Source: Amia ocellicauda (Eukaryota > Chordata > Actinopteri > Amiiformes > Amiidae). From it: DNA of 64,000 nucleotides. The number at the start of each line of letters is the position of its first letter. The first letter of the stretch is position 1. Shown here in pieces: positions 1 through 12,531 of this stretch. Where the stretch lies: NCBI RefSeq assembly GCF_036373705.1, contig NC_089866.1, forward strand, positions 8,752,001 to 8,816,000. The letters are read 5' to 3'. The notes beneath the pieces were generated by a model. That model was not told the DNA's origin and did not search any database. It saw nothing but the letters and a program-made list of their open reading frames with translations. Both the position numbers and the translations under genes were made by a program.

Positions 1-3000
1 AAGTTACATAAGTTATTATTCACCAGCTCTTCCACCCCTGGCTGCCTAGCGCACCGCTTGGAGATGGTGTGGATGGGTGATTCAAGATGAGCAACCACAA
101 AGCTGGGGTTTGTAGCAATTAAAACCGAGCAGATGAGGGTCTCAGAGACTGGGGTGGTCTGAGGGCTGGGGAGAGAGTGCGGCCATGTGGATAGAACTGA
201 GAAAGTGCAAACGCCATCTACACAGAGAACTTGTGAACCCTTTCTTTTGCAAGAACATCCTAATTTTATGCCACACTGCAGCCCAGCACTGAGACACTGA
301 GCTACTGAACACACTGCAGCCAAGCATTCAAGCTCCCTGCCTACCTCTTACAATGCAGTCATTAAAAGCAGCTCAAACCTGCTGCCTCCCATATGAGAGC
401 ACTGCAGTCCAACCTGTCCTCAATGCAGTATAAGAAGATCTGCCTGCTTCTGGACTTCATGCATATTTCACAAAGCAAACAAGCAAAGACCTGGCATCTA
501 ACACTCCCTAGCCAGCCTGGGAGAGCTGCGTCTGCATTGCACATAGGCCATTTCTGCCAAACCAAACTTCACTTCTCTCATTGTCTTGTTGGATATCAAC
601 ATTGTGTCATTTCTTGCACCAAATTCATCTCCAATGCTGCATCCTCTATCAAGTATATACACCCTGTCACCTCTCCTGTACCAGGGTGTGTGAGCAGGGA
701 GCCTGGTTATTGTTATACATCACAATTTTTTATGTTCTCCGTTTCGATGCAAATAAGTGAATTCAATTGCCAATCCTGCCAGCAATGAGATGGAGGTGTT
801 GAATTTGCTGGCGCTTACATTTCTCATGCAAATCTGTCTCCTCGGTTCAGCGCGGAAGCTGTCAGACTGGCTGTACTTCTACAGTGCGCGGAATCTGGCT
901 GAAAAGATACGGGCCAGCCCCTGCCATATTCTCATGTACTGCACAAAAGCAGAAAAAGAAAAAATGTACTCATTCACGTGCTAAACTGATAAATAAGTCC
1001 CTTGCTTATTTTCCTGCTCTTTCCATTTATAAACTTGACAGATAAACTGTAATAAACAGAATAGGAGCTGGCACGTGAAATTCATAGGTATTTTTTAGTA
1101 CCATAACTCAACACAGCACTTCTTGTCTGCAGGAAATGGGAATCCCCCAAAACAAGCTTCCCCCTGGCGCTCGTTTATTACACATCCATTCCATTATTAA
1201 GTACACCGTATTGAGTGTTCCTGAAGAACAATGATGCCTTCAGTGAGCCGTGTTGCTCTGCTATCACACACAGGCAGTAGTGTGCACAGCCACAGGAGTG
1301 CAGGGTGTCAGATAACCCTGGGAGGAGAGAGCCTGTCAGCGCTGGGCACGGAGACATTGTGATGACAGCTGACTCCAGCCTGGCAGGGCACTGACCCAGA
1401 CAGCAAGCCCAGCGCCAGGAGCCAGTGACAGACTGCCAGCTTGGTTTGATGTCTTGGAATGAACGGATCATCAGCTAAGACTGACAATTTATTCTCTTGA
1501 CGGCTCTGAGTGGCATGGAAGAGGCCATGCGGGCAAATGTGGTCTCATCTCATTCCACTCTATTACCAAAACTAACGATGAAATGGACCAAAAGCAAAAG
1601 ACAGCTGTTCACAGTACATTTAACAAGGTTTAGACCCAACCTTGGCCTTATTGGTGGATGCAATTCTTTTGATAGATGGTCGGAACCAATTTCTGCTAAT
1701 CCTCCCATAGCACAGTCGCACAGCACAGAGAGAAGTGGCTGCTTCCCAGCTTTATGACAGTAGTGTGTTATGCTGGTAGATGTTCAGGCTCTCTCGATAC
1801 AGGGATGGTACATTCTGGGCACAGGAAGGTCCCTTTCATGTTGTTCTACAAGGACCGAACCACCCCACCAACATGGTAGACTGGCACAAGAGAACAGTCC
1901 AAGACGGGAAAGGGATGGGAGGCACCGTGCTGAGTTCCAGGCACCGAGAGAAGAATAAAACCAGCATCGGAGACGGGAATTCTTATTTTGGCATTCCTTA
2001 TCAGTGACTGGCAGGATTCCCAGAAGAATTCCGTTCACTGCTACAAGCCCCCACCCTCGCCAGCTTCCTCTATGCCCTCTCCCACTATTAAGAGTGTCGA
2101 ACACTGTAGGCATTCACACGCTGGAGAAGGGCTCAGTGAGAGGCAAGTGTGTGTGTGTGTGTGTGTGTGTTTGTGTGTGTGACTGAGCCATAAGCACAGT
2201 ATTACAGGCTGAATTAAGCCAGAGAAAAAGAAACTGCTAGAGCTTCATCACACACTCTTTTACTGTAATCTCTCCGGCTGCGAGTCGATATCACAGAGCA
2301 TCAGAGTTGTGATAGTGAAGCTTCAGAAAAACCTTATCTGTGTTGTACATTTGGTGTGCCCTGCACCCTCTCTGTTACATTTCAGCCTGTATCAAGGCCT
2401 GGGATCTAACATGGGGGAAGCAGGCATGATTCTGGAATCAGAAACATAGGATGGCAGATTAAAATAGATACCTAAATATATAAATAAATACATCGGAGTA
2501 TTATCAATTTGAAAAATAAAGAATTCTCTTTCAAACATCACTCTCAAGAAACCCAAGGTTATTTCACAGCTTGTCCTGTATAATTGGAAGCTGTGTACTA
2601 AAGGGCTAAATAAAACAACAATGAACACAACATTATACCTTTATCACACACATATGGGATCTTTTGTGTGACGGACTGTATGCATGTGTGCATTGGGGCT
2701 GTTCATAGGGTTGGTGTAAGGTACATGGGGGGGCTCCAGTGTCTTGTAATAAATGGAGTTGAATGATACATGAAAGCTATGAGCTACTCAGACTAAAAAT
2801 AACTTACGACTGTCCCAAGCATTTCACCCTGACAGGAGTAATTCCTAACAAGACTCATCAGCAGTTCACAGACACCAAGGTGCTATTATTATTATAATTA
2901 TTATTATTATTATCTTCAGACTAGCCTGAATGAAACCGGTTACAGAGCTGGGTCTTGTTAAGGGCCTTGCTCAGACTGAGTCTACATTAAAAGTCCTTAT

Positions 3001-3601
3001 TGGGTCGCCACAGCACTGTCACAGCTGTATCAATCTTTGTTATCTTTTTATTAATACCCTAATCCCTGCATGTCCCTCCTGGAGTCTCATGCAACCGTTT
3101 TCAAGCCATAAGCAATCTTTCCTCAAATTGAATTTTTGTCCAAAGACTTGGCCCTTTATAGCTGGACTGGACCTCTTTATGAGTAATCAATTTAATTTTC
3201 CTTTGCTGTAGTACAGTGCACTATTCTGTGACAAAGCACGAACAGCCATGAAAATCATAAGCTGGTTTCCAATTATATTCTGTTGTCTTTGGCAAACTAT
3301 TGCAAAATGCATGTATGGTTATGTACTATTGCAGTTAAATATATCCTAGAAGCATTAGAGGACCACTCTCAAAGAAAATGTGAGCTACTGAGAAGCACAG
3401 GGGGGTTGTGGAATTCTCTATCCAAAAGATTTTTTTTTTTAAATCTGAAATACAGTTTAGATTGCATCTAACTCAACAGCCTTCAGGGTATGCAAATAGC
3501 AAGTCTTACATCCCAGGCCGCTGAAAGAAGATGTCAGATTGATTTTCTATCAACAAAAGCCATTTTTGCAAGCACTCTGAGTTGCTAGCTGTCGGAAAAA
3601 C

Positions 3602-3658
<57 letters not shown>

Positions 3659-5857
3659 AAAGGATTTCGTTTTTTGATTTTCTGTCTCAGGGGTCTAAAA
3701 TTAATCAAATTACCACATGATGTTCTTTGTGCTATTTGACTTGGACGTCTCATTTCTAATTTCAGAACTAGGTACTGTTAAAGACAACAAAAGCAAAACT
3801 GCTATGTTAGTGCAATGAGGACTGAAATATCAATCTCCCTCAGACCTGTAATGCAGAGCAGAAAATAAATCATAACTGTGACTGAGCTTCAGTTTTACAG
3901 TACTTTTAGGAATACTGATTTTTTGTGCATCGTTTTATTTTTCCATTCATAAACTTTAACAGTGTCATGTGTTTCTGGAAGTGCTGAGCCCAATGCAGAT
4001 GCAAATTTGTTTTTGCAAGCCAGGCAGTAACATGGAAGGGTTTCATATTTACATATGGAATTACACTCAAGTCATTTACAGGGGACAGAGCCGAAGGTGA
4101 CAAAATACAGCACAGATCACAACCACAGAGAGATGAAGAGCAGTAAGAGTAAATGCAGGTGAGACAGTAAAACAGAGTGCGAGAAACCCTAAATGGCATA
4201 GTATCAGGAAGTCATGGGTAACTATCTGGAAAATAAAATTGCAAAGCAACAGTGCCATCTCACAGCTGTGTCACTTAAAGCCCGTTGATGTTCCTCCTTT
4301 CTGATGATTTCTCATCGTTGCTCCTCCTGCTGGAACGCAAGGCTTTCGGACCAAGAGGTACAAGAGTGACACACTTTGCTGTAGCATGAGAGTCCACATC
4401 TTAACTATTAATCACTGCCTGCCACAGCGGTATAGAAGTCGTATTAAATTATATCAAATACCAAAGCCCTAGCAGGCTTCTCGGTGCAATGGGACAGAAC
4501 AGTTTGTAAAGCTTGCTAAAAATAGCAACCGGCATTTCTATTCATACTGATGTGCTGAATTCATCCATAAGAGCTGTCCTACTCTCTCTCTCAGTCGTAC
4601 TGCCACGGTTCATACGCAGCACTGCCCATTGGGGCATAAGCCTGTTTTGATTTAGTTGTGTGTTTGCATGGGGTGATCATTGGTGAGAGTTCAGTGGAGG
4701 ATTTAAAAAGGGCATTGTGCTCAAATAACTGTAGCTGGTCAGTGGAAACAATGTTGTTATGCTCCATAGCATTGCTCAGATGTACAAATGTGGATGGGGG
4801 CCAACAGATCTACACTGTAAACACCTACTTTGAGAATCATGGACAACGATTTCTACTGTGCTCACTCCGAGGTGATTTATGCATACCTCATTACAGGGGC
4901 GTAGATTTTGTTACAGAATTGGGGGGATGCTGTCAATATAGGGGGGGACGTGTTCCTTACGTCTATGGAGCTGGACATACTATTAGGGGGGGACAATTTA
5001 ATGTTCTCTCAAAACCTATGCCTATGCCTCATTAGGATTGACTTTGCAACCTAGGTGCTCGTGGAAGATAGCTGATCATTAGATGATAGATGATCATTTT
5101 TGATCAGAATCCCCCAACATGCATGTGTGTGTGTGTGTGTGTGTGTGGACCAGAGAATGCCCTGGACAGTGCAGTATTTGCAGTTCAATATCAATTGGCA
5201 GCAGGTTTTGTCAGCAGATGTTCAGGCTAGGCAAACACAGTGGTTCATAAATCAATGCGCACCTGAGGCTAGTGGACCTGGGGAGAGGAGGAGGAGGTAA
5301 AGGAAACCTGGAATTCTTCTCTATTTAATAACACTAGGTACCTGTTCGCAAGCACTGAGAGCAAAACAAATACCGTTAGTACAGCTGACTGTGCGCTGTG
5401 CAAAGACATTTCATCCAACCTGCGACACTTAGCAATGCGAAACTCCCCTCATTGCCTGGGCTACCGTAATGTATTCCCATCTGAGCACCAGTTCAAAGCC
5501 AGGCTACGCCGTGCGTTCGCCACTAGCCAGCAATAAATGCATAACATCTGCGGATAACATGCCCAAAACGACCAAAAGCAAATAACACATTGTAAGTTTA
5601 ACCAGTGAAGGGAAAATAGTCACATGACACTTTTTCCCTTTGATAACAAGAAAATAAAAATCTGGTTGATATTGTCGTGAGTGTGACGCTGTGATTGATA
5701 TTGAGTATTTTTGCAAATGCCTGTTTTTAAAAATAGCATTGATGTTTTGGTCAGGCGCCCTGCGAAACTCAGCCCAAGTCATTTGCAGCGGGTCTCCTGC
5801 CTTACAGCTTTCAGTCTAATCCACCCATAACACTGACACACCATCATAAACACTCAC
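1..5857 (-). other. BMERB1: BMERB1 intron 1 (partial, 3' side outside window)
   Basis: This stretch lies downstream, on the minus strand, of the donor site of BMERB1 exon 1 and so is read as its first intron. I found no exon with family similarity in it. It holds (TG)n near 2149-2182 and 5124-5147, a (TA)n tract near 3601-3653, and at about 2884-2990 an ATT-repeat run next to a degraded sequence resembling the tail of the SINE seen near 23.9 kb. A 125-codon open frame at 4658-5035 is not recognisable as protein and contains several G-runs. The rest is AT-rich with no clear feature. Confidence 0.7.
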
Positions 5858-5942
5858 CTTTGTCCGCTTTCCACTCCGTTTCGAGCACAGCGCCGTAGCT
5901 TTTCTGCGCTAGGTTCTCCGATAGGTTTCTTTTTAATTCCAT
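5858..5942 (-). CDS. BMERB1: BMERB1 first coding exon (bMERB domain-containing protein 1)
   Basis: The minus-strand ATG at 5942 opens a frame reading MELKRNLSENLAQKSYGAVL and on to WKADK, ending at a consensus GTGAGT donor. This matches the start of vertebrate BMERB1 (formerly C16orf45), whose human form begins MELKQSL and contains YGAVEETAWK. The exon has 28 codons plus one base. The family carries a bivalent Mical/EHBP Rab-binding domain, encoded by later exons that lie outside the window. The neighbours MPV17L, PDXDC1, NTAN1 and RRN3 are the same as in human 16p13.11, which supports the assignment. Only this exon is present. Confidence 0.85.
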
Positions 5943-6260
5943 AGCTGCTGCCGGTGTTATGCCGTATTTTTCCCGTTTATAATGATCCTTGTTATACAGG
6001 TGCCCGTTACCTTTCGTTTCTTGGTGTTTTTGTGTGTGTGGGGGGGTGTTTTTCTAGCTAAATCACTTTCGGCCAGTTCTTCGATTCCACCGACCCGAGG
6101 TGCTCAGCATCTTTCTCCTCCGCCAGGCTGAATGGGATGCACAGCGAAGCGGGTGACGTTGGGAGCGTTCTCGGAAGGATGCTGCGAGCATGCGCAGTGC
6201 GGACGGGAGGCGGAGGGACTGGGTACCAAACGGGGACGTTGTGTACAGTGAGGCAGCCGC
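5943..6260 (-). promoter_or_regulatory. BMERB1: BMERB1 CpG-rich promoter / 5' UTR
   Basis: The sequence just upstream of the BMERB1 start is GC- and CpG-rich compared with the AT-rich flanks. It contains GCATGCGCAGTGC near 6188-6200, an NRF1-type motif, and TGACGTTG near 6152, a CRE-like half site. There is no clear TATA box. The transcription start is inferred and not mapped. Confidence 0.55.
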
Positions 6261-9200
6261 ACGCTAAGTTTAAAGATTATGAAAGATGCATTTGAATTCT
6301 TTACATTTTAACATTTTTAAAAAATCTTTATATGCATCATTCTATATTTGCACTATTTTCTAAGTTTACATTTTTTATTGTATCAGTTTATATAAAATAG
6401 GTTGCTATCTCTAACAAATGCAATTGACGGTTACCCAGAGTCCGATTTAGTTTGGCGAAACTAATAGTAATGCAACATGTTTGCAAACATACATTTAATG
6501 CTAAATTAAAATGTATTAGTGCATGTATACACATACTGGTTTAAAATGTTTTAAGATTTATATGTATATACAGTGTAATGGATACTGAGAATTATATTTA
6601 GACCCACTGCCTCATATGATGTGTGATTATTATTATTATTATTATTGATAACACCCACTGTCTTTAAATACTGAATAACAACTGGGGGACAGTTGCAATG
6701 TCCTCTATCCTCAGCAGGCTCTGTTCTCAGCAGCAGCGAACAGATGGCTTACTCCTGGAAACTCTGCTGTTGGGGTTGACATGAAGCGAGGCAGAGAGGT
6801 GATCTGGAGTTAGCAAGGGGATTGGCAGCATGCCCACCAGGCATACCGCAGGTTTCCATGTCTCTGTTGCTAGATAAGGATTCTATAGTGCCATTTGTCC
6901 AAAATTATTATTATTTATAATAATAATAATAATACAAAACCATTATACAATATTCTAGATGTATGTGACCAAGAAGAGTCTTAGTGCCATTACTGGAAAT
7001 TGTATAGGCTATCTGTACATTGTTTTGCAAGGTACAACATTTTTTTTTATGCAGATTTTTAAATGATACTAAAATAAGCCTAAATGTATCAAGTGAACTA
7101 TTTAGCATTGAAGGATAATCCTCTATATGTATGTGTGTGTGTGTTTGTGTTTCCCCCTTAAAGGCTCAGTTTAAAAAAAAGAAAGTTAAAAACTCCACAT
7201 AAATTATCAGAAGTGAAAAGACAAACAACAACAGATGCTTCCCTCTGCAGTGCCTGAGGTCTGTGAAGTTACTGACTGCTGTGAGGAGCCGATGTCTGCG
7301 ACCCTGCCTACTGATGCCCAATGATTTAAGTTTGTAATATACTCAGTCCTGGAGCCAGACACACTGAGCTGTCTGCGTAAAAACTGAAAAAGCAGTAGGC
7401 AAGTGACCAAACACTAACCCCTTCTACCTTACTGTGAAATTAAGGCTTCAGATTAGCATTGTGTGCACTTTGTTCAGTTTAGGTATTAGCTGTATTCCCT
7501 TCACTCACAGCAGGCGTTCTATCATACATTTTAGTACTGAATTACTGTGTACCAATTGCATTAACTATTTACAGTTCTATTTACATTTACAGTTCCTTGT
7601 ATATTTATTATTTAGTCTTATCCTGAGTGGGATAAAGCTGTCAGGCCAATACATACATGAATGCATACATACATAAATAAATTAAACAGTTTTTTTTGTA
7701 TTGCTGTAAAACAGGCAAACTCTTATGTAGTTTGGGGAAAAAAATACAAAAATAAAAGGGATATGTAAAAGGTAAAGAGGTAAAAGGCGTCTTTATTTTA
7801 TTGAACCAGACATTCTTCATTCCCACTACCTTCAGGATATATGTCCAATGGGTTCTCAGAGCTAAAGACTGTAGTTCACAATGAAAATGTAATGTATGCC
7901 TATTATTTAGGTAGTACAACTGTGGTAGGGGATTTGTGCGTTTCAGTTCAACAGCGGTTTTAGTATCACAGCCCCAAGAGGTGAAACATACATCAAATGG
8001 GGAATTAAACAGCAATTAAACAGCAACAATTTAGAGAATTTAAATCAAAACTAATTAGTCTCAGTTTTCCTTGGGCTTTGAGTTTCCATACGTGCCTACA
8101 TTTCATTACATTTCCATAAACAAAAATACACAAATCTGAGGCTAATGCATCAGTGTTAGGGAATGATATGTTGCTTCAAATTCAATTACAAAGTAAAAAA
8201 TCACATTTAAATACAGATTGTGAAAGTATGTACTTATTTCCAACCCCCCAAACTGGTCATCTTAAAACAATACAAATAAAAACACATATATTTTTATATA
8301 CTGTCAGTCACTGGTTAGCTACCACTAGACTTTTATTAACTTCAAGAATATTCAAACAAAGCACCAAATCAAAAAGCAAATGACAAAGTTGTACCCTGTC
8401 GGGTTTTGATGAATAAATATTATAAAGTGGCTTCTAACAATAAATTAAACCGTGAAGTACAGATTTGATATGTGAAGCCAAAGTAAGCCTAACTTTATTT
8501 TCCAATGAGTTACTAATAGAAAAAATTGTTGTAACAGATTTTTTTTTTCTGCAAACAGTACAGCTTTTTGTTTGCTTACACTTTGCAAATCTTGCACTTT
8601 TCCAGGTGCCATTGACTTGGTCATTTGTCTTCATACTTTATACTACATTTATACCAACTCAGTGCAGCTAAGCTTCACCTTCCTCAATAATCTGTCTACT
8701 CTGCTGCTCTATTTTTAGTTGTATGTTGAACAATGATCCCAATTACGCACAGTCCTAAAATAATTAGGATTAAGAGGATTATTGTCCGCACAGATTGATA
8801 CTTACTTTTAAACCTTAATACTGGGCCGATTAAACAACAGCCTATTCAAATGAGGAAGACTAACAATCCAGTTTGTGCTGTGCCTTTCTTGCTTTTACAT
8901 ATATAACACACAAATACAATTCAATTAATTCAGAATTACAGTTAGTATAGTGGAGTGAATTACATACCAATGGTTGACATTCTGCAAATTTGCACCTGAT
9001 ATGAACATACTGTATACTTATAATATATAATACAATTATAATATCATAAAAAACCTTAGCACAAGAGTATGTAACATCCTTCTGCTGGTAAACCTGAGCC
9101 CATCTGACGTGATTCATGTTGTCCCAATTTCTCCAGCTGTGTCTTCATATTCTTCCTCATTAACGCCAACACTGTATAAATCATTACACACAAAACATTT

Positions 9201-9339
9201 ATAAGACATTTAGAGACACATAATCAAATTCAGTACCTATAGAAAATTATTTATAAATATCATTAAGGAGAAATGTACTAAGTCTACCCTATTCTATTGG
9301 AATAATGGCTGCTGGAGGTCAGAGGTCAAAAGGCTCAGT
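6261..9339. other. Intergenic AT-rich DNA between BMERB1 and MPV17L
   Basis: No exon, RNA gene or intact mobile element was recognised here. Short tri- and dinucleotide runs occur (ATT near 6628-6648 and 6905-6932, TG near 7130-7148). The open frames in this interval are short, lack recognisable homology and are probably chance. The 3' end of the ancestral MPV17L gene would be expected near the right edge of this region. Confidence 0.5.
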
Positions 9340-9669
9340 AGGTAGCTGATGTGCCTGCTAATTTTGAACAATATCAGAGCTGGTGTGAGAGGTTGGTGGA
9401 CTATGAATGAAAGAGTGCACCTGTTCTAAAAACTGTATGAGTATCAAATTGAGTCATAATAATGCTTTATTCTCCAATTGGTCTCTAATTTAGTTGTATT
9501 TGTTTAGATCAGTAGTTTTAATTGGAAAATTTGGAAAATGTAATTGGGAAAACAAAAAAGACAAAATGAGTATCAAATGGATACTGCCCCTTGCATATTA
9601 TACGAATTACTCCACAGACTGTGTAAGTCATCTGGTATTCACTCCCCAAGGTATAATATAAAAATTACA
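9340..9669. repeat. Left arm of a 330-bp inverted repeat flanking the inverted MPV17L segment
   Basis: This 330-bp segment is the reverse complement of 12532-12861. Only scattered mismatches are visible over the full length (for example GAATTACTCC here against AAATTACTCC in the reverse complement of the other arm), so identity looks close to 99% by eye. Matching stops abruptly at both ends and no target-site duplication is apparent outside the arms. The arms bracket 2862 bp that contain MPV17L exon 4 and a Tc1 element. Confidence 0.9.
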
Positions 9670-9945
9670 ATCACCTATACCTATAATCATCTGTAATGAG
9701 AAAGGCACAGACTTTGCATGTGAAGTGTCCTTTCAATCGTGGAATTTAGCAGAACCATAAGATGTGCCAAATAAACAAATTAAAGCAAATTATGGAATAA
9801 ACAGATAATTCACAGACCTCATTAACTCAGCTGAGGGTGTCACAGGCAGAGCTTGAGATAGATAAACAGTCATTAAAATGGCATTTGTTTTTGTACTGAC
9901 TTATAATAAAAAATATTTGTTCCTCTTTAAAAATAATATATACAG

Positions 9946-9989
<44 letters not shown>

Positions 9990-9992
<3 letters not shown>

Positions 9993-11207
9993 TCACCTAA
10001 AGGATTATTAGGAACACCATACTAATACTGTGTTTGACCCCCTTTCGCCTTCAGAACTGCCTTAATTCTACGTGGCATTGATTCAACAAGGTGCTGAAAG
10101 CATTCTTTAGAAATGTTGGCCCATATTGATAGGATAGCATCTTGCAGTTGATGGAGATTTGTGGGATGCACATCCAGGGCACGAAGCTCCCGTTCCACCA
10201 CATCCCAAAGATGCTCTATTGGGTTGAGATCTGGTGACTGTGGGGGCCAGTTTAGTACAGTGAACTCATTGTCATGTTCAAGAAACCAATTTGAAATGAT
10301 TCGACCTTTGTGACATGGTGCATTATCCTGCTGGAAGTAGCCATCAGAGGATGGGTACATGGTGGTCATAAAGGGTTGGACATGGTCAGAAACAATGCTC
10401 AGGTAGGCCGTGGCATTTAAACGATGCCCAATTGGCACTAAGGGGCCTAAAGTGTGCCAAGAAAACATCCCCCACACCATTACACCACCACCACCAGCCT
10501 GCACAGTGGCATGATGGCATGATGGATCCATGTTCTCATTCTGTTTACGCCAAGTTCTGACTCTACCATCTGAATGTCTCAACAGAAATCGAGACTCATC
10601 AGACCAGGCAACATTTTTCCAGTCTTCAACTGTCCAATTTTGGTGAGCTTGTGCAAATTGTAGCCTCTTTTTCCTATTTGTAGTGGAGATGAGTGGTACC
10701 CGGTGGGGTCTTCTGCTGTTGTAGCCCATCCGCCTCAAGGTTGTACGTGTTGTGGCTTCACAAATGCTTTGCTGCATACCTTGGTTGTAACGAGTGGTTA
10801 TTTCAGTCAAAGTTGCTCTTCTATCAGCTTGAATCAGTCGGCCCATTCTCCTCTGACCTCTAGCATCAACAAGGCATTTTCGCCCACAGGACTGCCGCAT
10901 ACTGGATGTTTTTCCCTTTTCACACCATTCTTTGTAAACCCTAGAAATGGTTGTGCGTGAAAATCCCAGTAACTGAGCAGATTGTGAAATACTCAGACCG
11001 GCCCGTCTGGCACCAACAACCATGTCACGCTCAAAATTGCTTAAATCACCTTTCTTTCCCATTCAGACATTCAGTTTGGAGTTCAGGAGATCGTCTTGAC
11101 CAGGACCACACCCCTAAATGCATTGAAGCAACTGCCATGTGATTGGTTGGTTAGATAATTGCATTAATGAGAAATTGAACAGGTGTTCCTAATAATCCTT
11201 TAGGTGA

Positions 11208-11210
<3 letters not shown>
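9990..11210 (-). mobile_element. Full-length Tc1/mariner transposon, copy 1 (1221 bp)
   Basis: The element is bounded by terminal inverted repeats: CACTCACCTAAAGGATTATT on the left and its complement ending AGGTGAGTG on the right. TA target duplications lie at 9988-9989 and 11211-11212. It inserted in a TA-rich tract. It carries one uninterrupted transposase gene and so appears structurally complete. A second copy of identical length lies at 37703-38923. Confidence 0.95.
10022..11062 (-). CDS. Tc1/mariner transposase, intact, DD36E spacing
   Basis: This 346-codon frame encodes a cut-and-paste DNA transposase. The N-terminal third (about residues 5-120) has the paired helix-turn-helix DNA-binding region, including a LLGFSRTTISRVYKEW helix. 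The catalytic triad is D155 in VAWSDESRF, D246 in FQQDNAPCH and E283 in SPDLNPIEHLW. I count 36 residues between the second D and the E, where classical Tc1 has 34, so this belongs with DD36E (Incomer-type) Tc1/mariner elements. No stop or frameshift is visible and all three acidic residues are present, so the protein could be active. It starts just inside one terminal repeat and ends just inside the other. Confidence 0.93.
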   Translation of the reverse strand: MGKKGDLSNFERDMVVGARRAGLSISQSAQLLGFSRTTISRVYKEWCEKGKTSSMRQSCGRKCLVDARGQRRMGRLIQADRRATLTEITTRYNQGMQQSICEATTRTTLRRMGYNSRRPHRVPLISTTNRKKRLQFAQAHQNWTVEDWKNVAWSDESRFLLRHSDGRVRTWRKQNENMDPSCHHATVQAGGGGVMVWGMFSWHTLGPLVPIGHRLNATAYLSIVSDHVQPFMTTMYPSSDGYFQQDNAPCHKGRIISNWFLEHDNEFTVLNWPPQSPDLNPIEHLWDVVERELRALDVHPTNLHQLQDAILSIWANISKECFQHLVESMPRRIKAVLKAKGGQTQY

Positions 11211-11212
<2 letters not shown>

Positions 11213-11260
<48 letters not shown>

Positions 11261-11264
11261 TATA

Positions 11265-11296
<32 letters not shown>

Positions 11297-11318
11297 AATA
11301 TATATGTATATGTGTGTG

Positions 11319-11354
<36 letters not shown>

Positions 11355-11410
11355 TATATGTATATGTGTGTATATATATATATATATAAATATATATGTA
11401 TATGTGTGTG

Positions 11411-11447
<37 letters not shown>

Positions 11448-11513
11448 GTGTGTATATATATATATATAAATATATATGTATATGTGTGTGTATGTAATAT
11501 ATATATATATATA
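11213..11513. repeat. Compound (TA)n/(TG)n tandem repeat
   Basis: About 300 bp of (TA)n are interrupted by a recurring unit of the form AAATATATATGTATATGTGTG, repeated roughly five times with alternating TATG insertions. It abuts the right end of the Tc1 element. Every open frame here (tyrosine/isoleucine runs) is a repeat artefact. Confidence 0.9.
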
Positions 11514-11869
11514 TTATATCATGCTATGTATACATTATGGTTATCAGAATATAGGACCTACTTCAGTATGGAAAAATAAACATTTCACTTAAGGGACAGA
11601 GTTTAGTTATGCTGATCATGTGTATGTATGTGTCACTATGACATCACTCCCCTATGTTCTCAAGAGCATATGGATCCCCTGCACTTGATGGCTAGTGTTT
11701 TTCTGTGGCAGGCTCCAGGAAACTAAACTCTAAAAGAAGAGAATGCTATGAATGCTATGACCATATTATGGCACCTAGACAGAGAAACCCCAAGTAAATA
11801 ATAGAGGCTCCTTTCCAAGCCCTGTGGTCTGAAAGCTCTCTCTGTCGGCGTCTCTCTCTCTCTCCCCAG

Positions 11870-12055
11870 TTGCTAAACTTATTGTTGGTCCCGCTGTACC
11901 TGCGCACCACCTTCACCGGGTGCTGTGCCTTCCTGTGGGCTACCTTCCTCTGCTTCTCTCGCCACAGTGGGGATGGGACAGACAGCGCCGCCCTGGTGTG
12001 GCTGATGTCACCGAGAGAGGACGCCGCCAGGATGAAGGATGACAAGCAGGAATGA
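11870..12055 (+). pseudogene. MPV17L: MPV17L last exon (exon 4), in inverted orientation
   Basis: After a good polypyrimidine-CAG acceptor (ending 11869), 61 codons and a TGA read LLNLLLVPLYLRTTFTGCCA then FLWATFLCFSRHSGDG. This is the conserved C-terminal part of MPV17-like protein (human LTNFSLVP and GVCGFLWATFICFSQQSGDG). The phase joins exactly to exon 3, which ends in YWPFVQ, yet exon 3 is on the minus strand at 13034-13063. The exon is therefore flipped relative to the rest of the gene and cannot be spliced to it in cis. The exon itself is undamaged, which suggests a recent inversion, an inversion polymorphism or an assembly orientation error. Typed as pseudogene because it cannot form part of a normal transcript as arranged. 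Confidence 0.88.
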
Positions 12056-12531
12056 ACGTCGCCTGTGTGCCCCAGAGTCAACCAAGCCGAAGCCATGAAA
12101 CAAGCGGTTGTTTTTCTTAAGGTTTTAAAATGTAGTTGTGCCTTCATGTGAGAAAGATACCTCTTGTGCACTAATATCATAGCAGGGTGTCTTGGTTCCT
12201 GGACAGAGAAGCGTTGTTAGTCATTCTCATGTTCATTTGAATCTTTGGTGTCTCTTCTGCTCTGGCTGGTGGGGGGAGAGACATGGATTCTCCCCCCTTT
12301 CTTGATTGTTTGTGAAGTAATTTTTTATGGCACATAATCCATAGTGTTTTCTGATGATAAAGGGCCTGTTTACAACCTATAGGAATCCAAACACATGAGA
12401 ACTGCAATGCCTGAGGTACTTGAATTGAAAAGTAAGTCATGTAAAGCACACCTTAGAACAGACCACAATGACCACAAGTCTACTAGTACTGTATAGTGCT
12501 TCCCCCCTGCATGAAACAGAAGCACGGTTAA

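Noticed and set aside
4900-5000. Possible G-quadruplex from repeated G-runs
   Set aside because: The G-tracts are separated by 25-45 bases, too far apart for a typical intramolecular quadruplex.
4658-5035. 125-codon open frame in BMERB1 intron 1
   Set aside because: No recognisable domain, no splice or promoter context, and it overlaps G-rich low-complexity sequence that looks repeat-derived.
11272-11579. Open frames rich in Tyr-Ile in the TA repeat
   Set aside because: They are translations of a (TA)n/(TG)n tandem repeat.
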